Shown in pieces: positions 12,601-25,800 of a stretch of DNA of 64,000 bases (its first letter is position 1; each line of letters opens with the position of its first letter). Under the pieces are notes generated by a model. The model saw only the letters and a list, made by a program, of their open reading frames with translations. It searched no databases and was not told the origin of the DNA. The DNA is from Hydrangea macrophylla (Eukaryota; Streptophyta; Magnoliopsida; Cornales; Hydrangeaceae): assembly GCA_033977485.1 (NCBI GenBank), contig CM066993.1, forward strand, positions 66,442,864-66,506,863, given 5' to 3'. A program made the translations under genes and the position numbers.

Positions 12601-12760
12601 TTCTTTTGGGAAGTGTTTCAATTGGCAAACCTTTTTATAACTCTGATTTTAAAGGATTTTACTTATGTTTTCCACTGCGGTTTTACGTTAATGGAACTGG
12701 ATAAGCCTTGGTGGAGTGCCACGTGTCCTATTTCTGCGCGTAGCGGGATGGGTTGTGACA

Positions 12761-13223
12761 ATTGTGGCTTCTTTGGGACAAATTCCATGACCCAAAGAGT
12801 GTTAAACCATGAGAGTTAAGTCTGTGCCCACCAAGTGTTCGGTGAAATGCCACTTTGAAATCCCCTTGTGCTAACTCAAAATCAGCACGTGCATTTTAAC
12901 TTTTGTCGTGTGCATTGTTCTTATTTTCTCAATTCATATGAATTGCGTGAATCTTATGCACATTTGCAGGCGTTGTTTCCGGGGCCCTTGACACGTGTCC
13001 GCGAGCGCGCTCTTGTCATGTTCGTGCATTTCGTTAACATCCACTTGCGTTTTGTGAATGGGGGCAAGCATTTCGTGACCGTTTGCATGCTTTACGCCTG
13101 TTCATTAGCTAAGGCCATCTCATCCCTGTTTGCCCTCATTAGCATGCTTTTGAGCATTACACATTCGAGTTCCATTGTTTATATATTTTTATTATGTTCT
13201 TTCTCTTTTACTTTTACAGGGAT
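12761..13223 (+). other. Flank and 5' part of the decayed Athila-like element
   Basis: No LTR or PBS recognised. A 148-codon ORF at 12868-13314 has low-complexity composition and is not supported. The end looks like a splice acceptor region: a T-rich tract and TTTTACAG immediately before three ATG codons at 13222-13230. Confidence 0.35.
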
Positions 13224-14338
13224 GATGATGAGCGCTAACAAGTATAATTGCACCGAGCTCTCCCCAACCCTAAGGGGAGATATACTAGTGGTATCGAGCC
13301 AAAATAGAGAATAAGTGGTTCGAGAACTACTTTGAGTCCAAGAAGTCTATCCTCCCTAAATGCCCCATCGTTCTTTCTAAATTCCCTATCGAGGTAGCCC
13401 TAATTTTTGCAACCCTCCGTTGGACTCCCCAGCTTGAGTATTTCAGGGATTACAATGAGACTTGGGTCCGACATTTTTATGTCAGTATCGTCTCTATGGG
13501 CCCCCGTGACTTCGAGGCGTACGTGCGAGGTATCTTAAACCGATCTCCGCGACTTCTCTGGTCATTTACATGGGGGTTCCTCACATCGAGAACCCTGAGC
13601 CATACCTCAAAGACATGAATTTAAGGCCAGAGACCAATGTCATGGCCATCCGATTTGTCAGTCGCCCGACCAAGTGGCCACTGACCAAATCATCCCATCC
13701 TCTTTCCTTCACCTATATAGGTACGCCAATATAATTGTCACTGCCGCGATGTGGCCTACCCAACACAAGACTATTCAGGGGGACTGTGGCACTCACCTTT
13801 ATGTCATCTATGACACCGGAGCACGAGTTGACCTCGCGAGCCTCATTATTGCCCACATGACTGCGGCCTCGCAAGACACGAGTGCCTCTTCTAGTCTCCC
13901 TTTTCCTATACTTGTCACCATCAAGAAGCCAACGACCCTGATCATGTGGAGCCACTCTTATTTGGAGTGACGTTCAACTTTCGGCATAGGCCAAGAAGGA
14001 CAGGGTTGAGGGGGAGCCATCGGGTGTAGAGGAGGAGGCGGGTCCTACATACGATGCGCTCGAAGTGCACAAGCGCCTTGAGAGCTTGAGTGTCGAGCAG
14101 CAGCAATAGGGACAGGAGCTGTAGGGTGTGATGAGTGATCTTCAAGGGTTGAAGGGCAAGTTTCAGAGCTTTAGGTAGGGTTATTAGAGGGGATATCAGC
14201 ATAATGTTGTGGTTCCAGTGAGACATGTATTGCATGCAGTACCCTGGTGCTGATGTCCCATACTACTTCCAGGATCCCTATGGAGGTATAGGCGCTTCTG
14301 GTACCCAAGGAAGTGACGACAAGGGTGGAGATGACTAA
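13224..14338 (+). pseudogene. Broken plant retroelement ORF (putative plant transposon protein/ATHILA ORF1 type)
   Basis: Conserved protein pieces appear in shifting plus-strand frames. From about 13310 comes NKWFENYFESKKSILPK, then ATLRWTPQLEYF, NETWVRHFYVSIV and FEAYVRGIL. In another frame at 13674-13970 come LHLYRYANIIVTAAMWPTQ, ARVDLASLIIAHM and SSLPFPILVT. These fit the order of the putative plant transposon protein domain, a Gag-like part of Athila-related and other large plant retroelements. At least two frame changes and several stops separate them. The natural end is probably the TAA at 14336-14338 after an Asp/Gly-rich tail. Function in such elements is not established. Family assignment is from motif memory. 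Confidence 0.6.
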
Positions 14339-16282
14339 TTGGGGGGTGGTTAGCTCACATATTTTGGATCTTTGGATGTTATTCATGGGGTAGTTTTTTT
14401 TATCATTTTTGGTGGATTGTAGTTCTTATTTATGGATGATCTTGATTTTTCTTTTTTTGATATGTTGGTTTAGCTATGGATGGTTTTGGACATATGTTAT
14501 ATTGACTGTTGGCTTACGCTTATTTCTTATATCCTGTGTCATGTCAATATTTTCTTTTCTTTCTCCTTCTTTGTTAATTCTAACATTGTAGGGGCAGTTA
14601 ATTACCACATGCTCGCCTTGTTTGCTTCTGGTAATATTGTTCCTCCCTTTGTACTTAATAGCTTCATTGAGGACAATGTTCGGTCCTAGTTGGGGGGTGT
14701 GAGAGTTCTTTCTCTCATTGCATTGTCTTATTTTGGTAGCATTTAAGAAAAAAGAAAAAAAATATTTTGGACCTTACCCCGGGTTTCCAATGACTTAGTA
14801 GAGTTGTCTCATTCTAACACCGGGCGATGACGCTTGGCTCAAGTTTTTCTTTTGATTTTAATACTTGACACTTGTTGAATCCTACTAGTCCTATGACTAT
14901 CTCGATTATTGTGAACTTCACAACTTTCAAATCTTGGATAATGTGGTAGCAATTGTATGGTAACTTGTAATAGGATGGTGTTTTATGCAATTATAACCCA
15001 GAAATCGGTCAAAACATTTATGGAGACTTTTACCTTATGAGATTTTGTGCCGTTCTCCATTCCTGAGTGTTACATACACAAATTCTCTTTTGTTAAGAAA
15101 CGTATCAAAGTCGTAGTTAATCTCAATTGTTCTTGTTTGATCGTGCATTAGAGAAAATCGTGTGAAATATAAAATTTTAGCTAGACATCACAACAGGGGA
15201 GAACAAAGAATCAAAATAACCCGAAGAAAGGATTTTAGGCCCCGTTTACCAATTTCCCCATTTTCGTCCTCCACACCATCTCATCACTCTATTTCTCCAT
15301 AAAACCCCTTTTCCAATGTTTTGAGTACAAGGAGAGTGAGTCGTGATTGTCAGGAGAGTACTAAGAAAAGTGGAAAGAGAAAAGAAAAGCTCTCTCTAAA
15401 AAAAAAGAGCTATAGGAAAAAGAGTACTTCTCCCTTTGTGATTAAAAGAAAGTAAATGTTCCGACTTGTCTCTAGCATTGTTTAGTTCTTGTGCAATCCT
15501 ACGAACCCAAGTTCATTCCTGAAAAAATTCTTTCCCTCATCACCTTTTGACACATTGTAATCTTGCCATGACCTAGTTGATCCTCGAAATTGTGATTAAG
15601 AATTCGAGACGAATGTGACAAAAATTAGAAATTTTGTTTTACCCCCTCGAATGCATGGTATACTTCATGAGATTAGTTTACCCATTTTATAATGATAAAC
15701 GTTTTTTATGCTTGACATGTGTGTGGCTTTGCATTCCATTTTCCATTACTTTTTGCCCGCATGTCACGAGTGCATTGCCCGACTCGAGTGTATATTACGA
15801 GCAATCCTGGTGAGAATTGTGTTAAAGTGCGTTGTCAATTGAAATCTAGTTAATGAAAGCATTACACCATCCCAATACTTGTAGTCATGTAGTTTATACC
15901 ACATGCATTTCCAAGAGCTGGAATGAATGAAGCTTTCTCATAATCTTGATAGTTTGTAGACTCTTGGGAACTCGTGTGTCATTTATTAAAGTCTAGTGAA
16001 AGTCTTGCGATTATGTTGAGTGTGAGCGTTAGATAGTGGGTAGCTATCATAAGGAAATTCTATGTTTTTGGGTATTATTCTGAGAACCCTCCAGAGACAA
16101 CACTCCACCTCTATAGGTAACCTAGATGTTTAACGGCTTGTTGCATTTTCTCAATGCAATCGTGTTCCCTACGAAAATAGTTTATCTTTCCGTTAAAATA
16201 AAATTGTTGTGCAAGGTTATTCTTGAATCTCTTGGTCTCTCGCGGTGTTGCTAAGAGACTAGCGACATGCTAGTTGGGGGTG
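14339..16282 (+). other. 3' non-coding part of the Athila-like element
   Basis: No coding capacity seen. G-rich tracts TTGGGGGGTG at 14340 and 14691, and TAGTTGGGGGTG at 16271, resemble polypurine tracts; the last lies directly before a TGATTCGTGTCC LTR-like start. Long non-coding stretches before the 3' LTR are usual in Athila-type elements. Confidence 0.45.
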
Positions 16283-17573
16283 TGATTCGTGTCCAATATT
16301 GCATTCTTGACCTCATGATTATACTCTTATTGAACACAAATTATCACCTAATCCAAAAGATGTAATGGATAGCTTGTGCTTTTGATAATACCCTTTATTA
16401 CTCTCTTTTTATTAATAATAATCTCTTTCTTGTAGGGTTCGTAAAGTTAGTTGAGGTAGAACTAAGCCCCTGTAACATTCATGTCATAAAAAAGGGCTAG
16501 GGAATGCAAGTCAACAGAGGCGAATCGATCCGGCCTTAAGCCGCGGATCGATCCATAATTTTGAAGGAAGTGCTGCCCAAAAATGATAAGTCGGATCGAT
16601 CCAGCCTCAAAGGACAGATTGATCCGCGAGTTCACGCAAAAGATTCTAAGACCCCAGATGGATGGCGGATCGATCCGGCTCTAAGCCCCAGATCAATCCA
16701 CCCCTGCTGTTCTTTTCCCTTTCTTTTTACAAGTTTGCTAATATGTATTGAGGGTATATACAGGTAGAGATTAGTTTTTATTAGGGTGAACTTTTATTAT
16801 CTATAGTTTTTAGTTGTAAACATTTTCTCTCTTAGGTCTTCTCCCCGATCTCATTTACTCCCTCATCTACTCCATTTTATTTATAGTAAAGACCTAGAGA
16901 GAGAAAATTACGATTGTATTGTGTACTTTAGAGCTTAACTTGGAATTTACGGAAGTGGTTCTCCATGAGTAGCTATATAATGTCGATTTGGGATCATAAA
17001 CCCACCATTGGACCCATGCGTGCTTTAATGTAGGATTTTTATGTTGTGTAGCATTTCTAGGGTTCATGTGTGCAAGGTTTGATTTTCTAGGGCTTGTCTT
17101 ACAATGTCAAGCATTATAAGTTGTTCAATCCTTAGATTTGAAACCTAACCTCATGTACTCCATAGGAACCTCTATCTAGCATATTGGTTGCTCACCATAT
17201 GTTTGATAGTTAGTCTCAATGGACTTTTCTACTCTAGAATGTGCTACAACCATAGAATCCACTTGTTGATTGGTCCAAGGTCGGGGAATGCTCCCCAACC
17301 TCGATTTTTCCATTTAGAAAACCCCAATTTTCTAATTAAAACTTGTCTTTCAACAAAGCTTACTTCTTACTTGGAAATTAGTCATCGTAGTATAATTAGT
17401 GCTAATTGAAAACTCACTTATAGTCGAAAAGACTTAATTTAATTTCTTAGTTTGTTAATTACTCTTCGCATTGTAATTTGTTACTCCATTAAGCTTCTAT
17501 AAGAGTTGTTGCATCCAATCCCTGTAGACTTGACACCGTACTTCCAAATACTATATTTTTAATAGGGTTAACA
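16283..17573 (+). mobile_element. Probable 3' LTR of the Athila-like element
   Basis: Starts TGATTCGTGTCC just after a G-rich PPT. Near its end is TCCCTGTAGACTTGACACC, resembling the TCCCTGTGGTTCGAC phrase common at Athila/Tat-type LTR ends. No TG...CA partner copy is available, so the end (near AACA at 17573) is approximate. Confidence 0.5.
16510..16700 (+). repeat. Array of GGATCGATCC motifs
   Basis: Six copies of GATCGATCC or near variants (for example GATTGATCC, GATCAATCC) within 190 bp inside the Athila-like LTR. The core GATCGATC is a perfect palindrome, so each unit reads the same on both strands. Confidence 0.75.
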
Positions 17574-17699
17574 AAGAACTTGATTTTGACAACATCATTG
17601 TCCTCGAAGGAAGAAAGGTGCTCCTACAAATGGAAAGAGGGGAGAATTGATGTCGTTTACGATGACGCTCTGTCAATCGCGAATGAAGAGGAGTGGGTG

Positions 17700-18333
17700 A
17701 ATGAATGATTGCTTGATTTACCATGTTTTTCCCATATTTGTTCACATGAGAATGGTTCTTGTCCTATCAACCGATGGAGGGAAAAGTCTTTTTGGGGAAC
17801 AACACAATTGAGGAGGTGAAATGAATTGGCACTGTCATGATCAAGACTACCAATGGTTTGACGAGGTTGCTAATGAAGTCCGCCATGTTCTGGGCTTAAA
17901 TAGGAATGCAATCTCTTTGGGTGTTTTGGACTCAATTGGATGCTCCATTGCAGTGGGTAGGGGCCTGATGAAGGTGAAAAGAAATTCAAGGGACATGTTG
18001 GTGGGTAGAAAGGTTGGAAATTTGCATATCCTTTTGGGAAATACAATGGTAAGCGGTGTGGTCACAAAGGAGGTGAAGAAGATGTGGGAGCCAGTGAAGG
18101 AGGTTCCAACAACAACCTCAGTGACACCAACCATTTCTACAAGAGGTGAAGATGTAGGTCACAATAATGAGGCCAATTTTGTGCGTCATTCCCATGGAGG
18201 TGGCGAAAAGAAGAGTTGGGTAATCATGCAATGTTCTAAGAAGATAATGATAAGAGATGTTAGGCACTTGTGCGTTGCTCCCATGGAGATGGTGAGAAGG
18301 GATGTTGGGTTAAAGTCTGAACCAAGATGGTGA
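17700..18333 (+). pseudogene. Ty1/copia pol fragment (protease end and GAG-pre-integrase region)
   Basis: Frames switch near 17860. Upstream, one frame gives YHVFPYLFT, then EWF, GNNT and IGTVMIK, matching the protease C-terminal region of copia polyproteins. Downstream, the frame opened at 17821 gives VRHVLGLNRNAISLGVLDSI, then GNLHILLGNTMVSGV, the usual lead-in to the copia integrase. After about 18140 the frame stays open to 18333 but no further copia motif is recognised. Several stops precede the shift, so it is dead. Confidence 0.8.
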
Positions 18334-18541
18334 CGACAACCATAATGAAGATGATGATGTTGGCGACTACCTTAATGTAGCTTCAAAGTTTCTTGAATCC
18401 ATAGATGATAAGGATTTGAGAAACAACAATGCTGCATAGATGATGGTGAAGTGGTAAAGACGACGAGGAGATAAAGATAGATAAATAACCCGAAGACAAC
18501 GAAGGTGATGATGGTGATGAGATTTTTGTCAAGGTGAAGAA

Positions 18542-19230
18542 TGTTGGGTTTGTGACAAAAATTCACAAGAAGATGAAGACGAAGACAAGAAGCCGTAGGA
18601 GGAGAAGACCGCTCGAGTGGATAGGGGGACGAGGAGCTCTGCTAGATATTTTGGAATGTCTCCCGCAGGAGGAGCAGCACGAGGGGTCATCGCCCGAGCG
18701 AACCACTCGAGCGGTATCGGGGAGCAGCAGCAGTTTCTCTTGTTTCCTATTAGGTTTAGGTTACCAAGAGAGAGAGAGAGAGTTTCCTATTCGTATATGA
18801 TTTCTTGTGGAAGAAGAGTTTCCTTTTATTGTACGACTAGGATTTGTGTCACTCTAAATATGGGACCCAATCCATTGGAGATATGGATCCCAATTCTAGA
18901 GAGAGTAGAGAGAATCTTACACATTGTATTTTTTTAAAGAAGAGAGAGACTCTAAAAAAAAGAGTGAGAAAAAATAATAGAGAGAGAGGTGTGGGATTGG
19001 TCGTCTTATAGGGTTTATTATCAATAGAGAGAAGTCATTTTTGCCTTAATTCTTTTGTTTGCTTTTCTATTGTCTTGTTCATGTGATTGTTTTGTGATTG
19101 TCGTGAACCACACGAGAAGAGGTCTTGAACGGGTATATTGTTTGATCACCAGTACATCCCAAAAATCATCAAGTCCACTAATTGTTATATAAAGATTAGT
19201 TGGGACACGTGTCCATATCCCAAATCCTAC
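18542..19230 (+). mobile_element. Copia 3' LTR-like sequence
   Basis: Begins TGTTGGGTTTGTGAC after a purine-rich AAGGTGAAGAA tract, the standard arrangement at copia 3' LTRs. GA-rich repeats and a short intron-less leader-like stretch follow. The end is not defined; 19230 is an estimate. Confidence 0.4.
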
Positions 19231-20759
19231 ATATCTGAAGTGCACTGACATAAGGCTCAAAACTCACTACTAAATGTAATTATCGCTCATCTTCGACCAA
19301 TTGTTTTATCATTTAGGCATATAAAATTGTGTTTTTACCATTGTTCAAATCTTTAACTTTTATAATAACTTCATGTAAAAATTCCCATTTTGCATTAGAT
19401 TTGTGGCAGTGTTTTTCTTTGACTACATAGTTTCTAAATTTGAGCCGAAGATCAAATTCTCCATTTTAAAAAAATGTTTTCATATTGGACTAGGATATGG
19501 AGTAACATATTTTTTAAGGTCTCATAACCCTACTTGGCATATTGCATTTTAATTAATGATATGTTAGTTTCTTTGAGAAGTGTTTTTCTTTGTTGGTGGA
19601 TTTTGACTGTTTTTAGCTTTAGCTCTGTCAAAAGAGGAACGAGAAAATGAGAAGAATGTGATTAAATGTTGAAAAATGTGATTATTTTTTCCCCAATTTT
19701 TAGCATGATAAGAAGTAGGGGAAAATACATGTCACTTCTTGTTCTAATGTTCCTAGATCAGTACAAGACAAGCCTCTACAAAAAAAAATAATGTAAAAGG
19801 GGTCAAAAACAAAGAAAAGGACTATAAGTGTGCATGAATGGGTACACTTTCTTAAGGGATAGGTGTGACTAGTGCACATGTGTTCCCCAAGGGCCAAGGC
19901 TATTAATGCATGCTTTTCTATAGCCACCATAAAAGGTAACAATGTCAAGGTTGTGTACCTCTAAGGTAGCTTCTATGTGGTGTCCCACATCTAATAAGAT
20001 AGCACCATACAAGATTGTTAGGTCATTTAAATTTTTTGTGGTAGGTTCTATTGTTCGTGTGGAGTACTTCTATTGGGTACAAAGTATCAAATGGCATGCT
20101 ATGTGGTACCTTAGGAGTACCCTAAACTTTCTCGATATGAGATCCACTTCTGAAGATGCCAAAATCCGAAACTAGCAATTTGAATATTTGGAGTTGTAGT
20201 TCTTCATAAAATTTAAATAATAATAATAATAAATAAATAATATAGGGTTAATTACACGGATCTTCCCTTACTTTTGGAAAAATTATACGGACCTCCCATT
20301 TAGATTGCAAATTACACAGAGCTCCCCTCTTGTATGAATTTATTATTTTACCCTTACGTTATTTACTATTTTACTAAATAACCTCTCTCTCTCTCTCTAT
20401 TGTGTGTGCATATATACATATATATATAGATATAGATATAGATATAGATATACAAGTACATAAATATACATATGGACATACATATATATATATACACATG
20501 AATATGAATTTGTTCAAAAATAAATAAAAATATTTAAACTCAAAATCAATTTGTTCCAAAAACTAATTTGTTCCTAAGATTCAAACCCAAAATCAATTTA
20601 TTCCAAAAACTAATTTATTCCTAAGATTTAAACCCAAAATCAATTTGTTCAAAAAACCTAAGATCTAAACCCAAAATACCATACCTACCCCAAAGATGTC
20701 TACAAGTATCTATGTATATATGTATTCAATGGTTATTTGTATACAAATATGTCTGTATA
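19231..20759. other. Gene-free AT-rich stretch
   Basis: No coding or RNA feature recognised. It holds A/T microsatellites (20218-20245), CT and GATATA microsatellites (20382-20500) and short tandem repeats. The GTATA target duplication of the family-A element is at 20755-20759. Confidence 0.6.
20540..20680 (+). repeat. 47-bp tandem repeat, about 2.7 copies
   Basis: The unit contains AAAATCAATTTGTTCCAAAA and CCTAAGATT. Copies differ by a few substitutions, and the third is shortened. Confidence 0.75.
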
Positions 20760-21049
20760 TGTCACGTCCAAAGAGCAACAGAACTAGAGAAAAATAAATT
20801 ATTTTTTTGGGTCCATAGGGAATGAAAGTGAAAGTCAATAATTATCCACACCACACAGTACTAGTCTACGAGATAAACAGGAACATTAGCATAAACAACT
20901 GAAATATTAAATAACGTATCGATTACAAACATCAGAGTGGTCCTCAGGATCACAACAAGTCTGGAGACAACATATGCCCAAGTACTCGCTAAACTAAAGG
21001 TCAATAGAAACAACCGAAATGTAAACTAGATATAACAATCTTCAAATCT

Positions 21050-21229
21050 TCAGCTGGCATAAGGATAATCATCAGCGTAATATCCTTCTCCAACGTAACC
21101 AGCATCAGTGGGGCCACTCTCTGCATAATCCCCTTCCGGGTAGTAGCTGTCATCATAAGCTCCATTATCTGCAATAAAAGGGATAGGGTAATCTGGATAG
21201 GAAATGTCCAGGCAATGACGCCCATCAAC
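21050..21229 (-). other. LTR-internal Asp/Tyr-rich 60-codon frame, copy 1
   Basis: Minus-strand open frame directly after a TAA, with no ATG, ending ...DDYPYAS then TGA. It contains NGAYDDSYYPEGDY. The same frame, same length and same stop occur at 29276-29455 and 47946-48125. It may be an exon joined by splicing (a TTTATTGCAG acceptor-like site lies inside) or the relic of a coding segment. No known function. Confidence 0.5.
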
Positions 21230-22207
21230 TTACTAAGAGCTGAGTGAATAGAAACTCACAGGGTATCAATGATATAACCTATAACAAGTTTATTGAAGTC
21301 ATACGATATAGTTCTACTAAATAATATCTTCTCTGTGTTCTAATGTCGTAACTCAACCCTTATCGTCTTTTTATCTTGAGACCGATAATCGGCATGATAA
21401 CCAACAACTCGACTGAAAGAGCTGACTCAATCGTTTAACAATAGCATATCAAATCTATTGCCACAACTCATCATTATATACCAGTGATCCCCATTCACCA
21501 CTCGTTAAGGATATAAACCATCCACCGCTCGTTAAGGATATAACAGGATCATCTGGCTATCTTAGGACTACATGGTCCTGCCTAAGGATATAAATCATCC
21601 ACCGCATGTGAAAGCATATCGTGACTTGGCGTCCACCCACAAACCATTTCCAGAACTTATCAAACCTACTTAATCTCAGTACTACTATTAACACATGATA
21701 ATTCCCATGTGGCCTGACTACTCTGATTGAAATGAATGGACATCAAACTCATACATGAATCGCATAGTATCTAACGTCATTATGTGAATTCATTATTCTT
21801 AAGCATACTTATCTGTGTTGTCACATTATCCCTGATTAACCCATAATCGCATAATAGAAGTCCGAATTGAGAATCGAACAACCGAACCTCATATATAATA
21901 AACCAAAGAAATAATTCATGTTCTACAAAGTTCAATCGATTGAGAAAAGTAATGTTCGAGCGATCGAGGTTTGTTCGATAGATTGAACATTCAATCGATT
22001 GAACTCAGTTTAATCGCTCGAGAGTCGTCTTCTCCAGATAATTCTGAACAGTGAACGTCGAGAGGTGTTAGGGTGTCTTTGGATCCATTAATTCACATTA
22101 AAAACTCGTAAAACATCATATTAAAGTACCACGTGAGTTTAGAACTCACTGAATGTCGTTAAAGGCGTGTTTGGCAAAGGTTGAGCTCCCGAGCTTTATT
22201 AGCGGCT

Positions 22208-22299
22208 CTTCTTCTTCTCTCTCTCTCTCTCTCTCTACTCCTCTGTCTCTCTCTGCCTTCTCTGTCTCTCTGTCTCCTTCTCTTCTTCTTCTTCTCCTT

Positions 22300-22352
<53 letters not shown>
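22208..22352. repeat. CT/GA microsatellite in LTR
   Basis: Long CT runs (GA in element orientation) just downstream of the minus-strand TATA box at 22481-22491, so probably in the 5' untranslated part of the transcript. The 5' LTR has the same tract at 30582-30703 with a different repeat number. Low-complexity reading frames here are artefacts. Confidence 0.9.
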
Positions 22353-22358
<6 letters not shown>

Positions 22359-22480
22359 GACTATATATATAGATATGTGTGTATATATATATATGTGTAT
22401 ATAGTATATATACCAAACACAAGCACACACTCTCTCTAACTCTCTTAGGTTCAGTAAACCTCTCACACACACGGTCACAA

Positions 22481-22491
22481 GGTATATATAG
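22481..22491 (-). promoter_or_regulatory. TATA box, family-A 3' LTR
   Basis: Minus strand CTATATATACC, identical in sequence and place to 30824-30834 in the 5' LTR. Confidence 0.55.
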
Positions 22492-22824
22492 AGGGGAGGG
22501 ATAAGTAGGTGGCTGTGTTTGCGTGAAATCTGGAAATCCTAGTGATTACAAGTTCGATCGATCGAAGCGTGTTCGATTGCTTGAGAGTAGATCGATCAGG
22601 TTTGATGGATTGAAACTGGGTTTGATCGATTGAAGTAGGGACCACGTAATAAATTCATGTTGGCAGGGTTTCGATTGATTGAATAATTCTCGATTGCTTG
22701 AACTTGAGAAATGTTGGATCGCTCGGAAAGACTTCGATCGATCAAAGATAGAATTTCAAGTATGGTTAAAGAAAGTATATAGAATCTCTTGCATAAATCA
22801 ATATTGAAAATACAGGGTATTACA

Positions 22825-22838
22825 TCATCCACCACTCA
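22825..22838 (-). promoter_or_regulatory. Degenerate polypurine tract
   Basis: Minus strand GAGTGGTGGATGA directly before the 3' LTR start, preceded by GAGGACGAAATCC as in related elements. Pyrimidines interrupt the tract. Confidence 0.6.
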
Positions 22839-22853
22839 TTAAGGATTTCGTCC

Positions 22854-25800
22854 TCAAAATAAAAAACAAATAAGGTAAAACAAAAATGAAAACTTCTCCC
22901 GCATCTTCGACTCTAGCCCCCATGAAGCTTCTCCTTCATCATGATACTTCCACTGAATCTTCACTAACAGAATCTCCTTGTCCCTAAGCTTCTTGATCCC
23001 ATAATCTAGGATACAAACCGGTCCTTCGTTGAACGTAAAGTTGTCATTGACTTCAATATCTTCGAAGTTGATCTCGTGCATTGGGTTGTGAGCACACTTC
23101 CTCAGCATACTGATGTGGAAAACGTTGTGCACTCCTGAAATCTTCGGCAGCAATGTAAGTCGATAAGCAACCTTCCCAACACGTTCTTGAATCTCGAATG
23201 GTCCGATGAATCGCGGTGATAACTTACCTCTTTTCTGACCAAATCTGATGATGCCTCGAACATGTGAAACCTTGAGTAGTACGTGATCTCCAACTGCAAA
23301 TTCCCAGTCTTTGCGTTGCTTGCCAGCATAACTTTTGTGTCGAGTCTGAGCTATCTTCATCTTCTCATGTACAATCTGAATCTTCTCATAGGTTTCTTGT
23401 ACCATTTCTGGCCCAAGAAGTTGAGTATCTCCGACTTCAGCCCAACATAGCGGCGATTGGCATGGTCTTCAGTATAAAGCTTCAAACGGCGCCATCCCTA
23501 TGCTCATATGGTATCTGTTGTTGTAGGCAAACTCGATCAAAGGTAGGTGTGTCTCCCAAGAACTCTCAAAATCAATAAATCAAGCACGTAGCATGTCTTC
23601 CATCACTTGATTGCCTCATTCAGTCTGCCCATCAATCTGTGGATGAAAAGCTGAACTCAAGTTTAATGTTGTTCCCATTACTGTTTAGAGACTTTTCCAA
23701 AACTCTGTAGTAAAGCACGAATCTCGATCTGACACGATAGAAATAGGGACACCGTGTAATCGTACAATGTGTTGTAGATAAATTTGGCTAAAATGTTCTA
23801 CTAGATACATCATACTGTAGGCAATGAAATGTGCCGTCTTCATAAGTCAATCCATGATTACCCAAATGGTGTCATGGTTTTGCTGTGACTTCAGCAATCC
23901 TACCACGAAATCTATGGTTATGTGTTCCCATGTCCATTGGGGAATCGGTAACGGCTGTAATGGTCCTGGTTGTTTCTGATGGTCTGCTTTTGCATGCTTA
24001 CAAGTAAGACATTGGGCTACATACTCAGTCACTTTTCTCTTCATTCCTTCCCACTAGAAATTCCTCTTCAAATCCTTATACATCTTCGTACTTCTAGGAT
24101 GAATTGTCATCCGTGACTTATGTGCTTCATCCAATATTTTTTTTCGGAGATTTTCTTTGTCAGGTACACAAAGTCTACCTTTACATCGTAAGGTTTCGTC
24201 TATACCAACACTCTAGACCTCTGGTTCCTTTGCTGACATCTTTGCGAACCATAACTTCAAATCTTTCGTTGTCTATTGAGCTACTATGATACGGCTGATC
24301 ACAGTTGGCTATACCATAAGATATCCAAAATGATGTCCTTCTATTGGTTCCACTGGCTGCAGATTGAATTCAGCTAAAACTTCCAATACTTTCTATTCTC
24401 GAATTAGTAATGCAGCGATCACTAGTTGAGGTTTACGACTTAAAGCGTCTACTACGACATTTGCTTTATCTGCATGGTATTGCAATGTAAAGTCATAATC
24501 CTTGAGTAACTCCATCCATCTTCGTTGTCACATGTTCAACTCCTTTTGAGAGAACTGATACCTTAAGCTCTTATGATCGAAAAATAGGTCAAACTTTTCT
24601 CCATAGAGATAGTGTCTCCAAATCTTTAATGCAAACACTATTGTTGCTAATCTGAATCATGCGTTGGATAATTCTTCTCATGTACCTTCAATTTTCTTTA
24701 TCAGTATGCAATGACATTCCCATCCTGCATAAGTACACACCCAAGTTCTTGGTGCGATGCATCACTATAGATCACGTATCTTTCTCCACTCTTAGATATC
24801 ACGAGTACTGGTGCAGAAGTCAATCTTTCCTTTAACTCCTGAAATGAATGTTCATGCATATCTACCCATTCATACTTTATCTCTTTCCTTGTCAAATTCG
24901 TCAAAGGTCCTGCTAACTTGGAAAATCCTTCGACAAATCTCCGATAATATCCTGCTAGACCAAGAAAACTCCTAGCCTATGTAGCATTAGTTGGTTTATT
25001 CTAACTTAATACTACATTGATCTTAGATGAGTCCATAGAGACATCGTCTTGAGATATAACATGTCCCAAGAATTTGACCTTCGGTAGCCAAAATTAGCAC
25101 TTGATGAACTTTGCATACAGTTTACTATCTCTGAGTGTCTACAAAGCAATCTGTAAGTGTTCTTTGTGATCCTTTTCTGTCTTTGAGTAGATCAAGATGT
25201 CTTCGATGAATACTATAATGAATTGATCTAGATATGGTCTGAATACTCTATACATTAAGTTTATGAATACTACTGGCGCATTCATCAATCCAAAAGGCAT
25301 AACTAGATACTCACAATGCTCATATCTCTTCTTCAACACACATAATGCTCATATCTCGTCTTGAACGCAATCTTCTACACATCCTCAGGTCGAACTAATA
25401 GTTAATGATATCCTGAACATAGATCTATCTTTGAAAAGATCCTTGATCCTTATAACTGGTCGAATAGATCATCTATCCAAGGAAGTGGATATCTATTCTT
25501 GATCGTAACCTTATTTAACTCCCTGTAGTCTATACAGAGTCGAAGTGCTTCGTCCTTCTTCTTCACAAACAGAATTGGTGCTCCCTAATGTGACATACTC
25601 GGACGCACAAATCCCAAATCTTCAAGTTCCTAAACTTGATTCTACAATTTTCTAACATCTCAGTTGGTGCCATCCTATATGGAGTCTTAGTCATCGGTTA
25701 GGTACCAATTACTAATTCCACGCAGAAGTTAACTTCTCTTTTTGGTAAAAGTCCTTTAATATCCTGGAATACATCATGAAAGACTTGTACGGTAGGAATC

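Larger units (their letters stand above)
10666..12760 (+). mobile_element. 3' LTR of a Tekay-like Ty3 element (family D)
   Basis: Starts TGTCAC after a PPT and ends GTGACA, a six-base inverted terminus; 2095 bp. The ending resembles the GGGGCGTGACA ends of the other Tekay-type LTRs here. The next five bases, ATTGT, should be the target duplication. Inside are a TATA box (11179), a possible intron acceptor at about 12001 followed by a very basic 12-codon reading frame, and the CAGTCGACTGG motif array at 12290-12600. The matching 5' LTR is not in the window. Confidence 0.75.
21930..22745 (-). repeat. Two clusters of TTCGATCGATTGAA-type motifs
   Basis: Clusters at about 21935-22025 and 22550-22745 hold roughly a dozen copies of a motif around TCGATCGATTGA with C/T variants, lying on both sides of the microsatellite and TATA box of the LTR. 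The same clusters occur in the other LTR at 30305-30405 and 30895-31090. Confidence 0.75.
20760..22824 (-). mobile_element. 3' LTR of family-A element
   Basis: Minus strand starts TGTAATACCC at 22824 and ends CGTGACA at 20760. It includes TATA at 22481-22491, a long CT/GA microsatellite (22208-22352), arrays of TCGATCGATTGA-type motifs, ATAAACCATCCACCGCTCG-type tandem repeats (21480-21610) and a conserved 60-codon frame at 21050-21229. Confidence 0.92.

Noticed and set aside
12868..13314. 148-codon ORF
   Set aside because: Composition looks like translated non-coding DNA, it ends in an intron-like tract and has no motif; the conserved protein frame starts only around 13310.
22153..22470. ORFs of 83 and 103 codons on both strands, rich in Ser/Leu or Arg/Glu
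   Set aside because: Translations of the CT/GA microsatellite. The same applies to 30572-30847.
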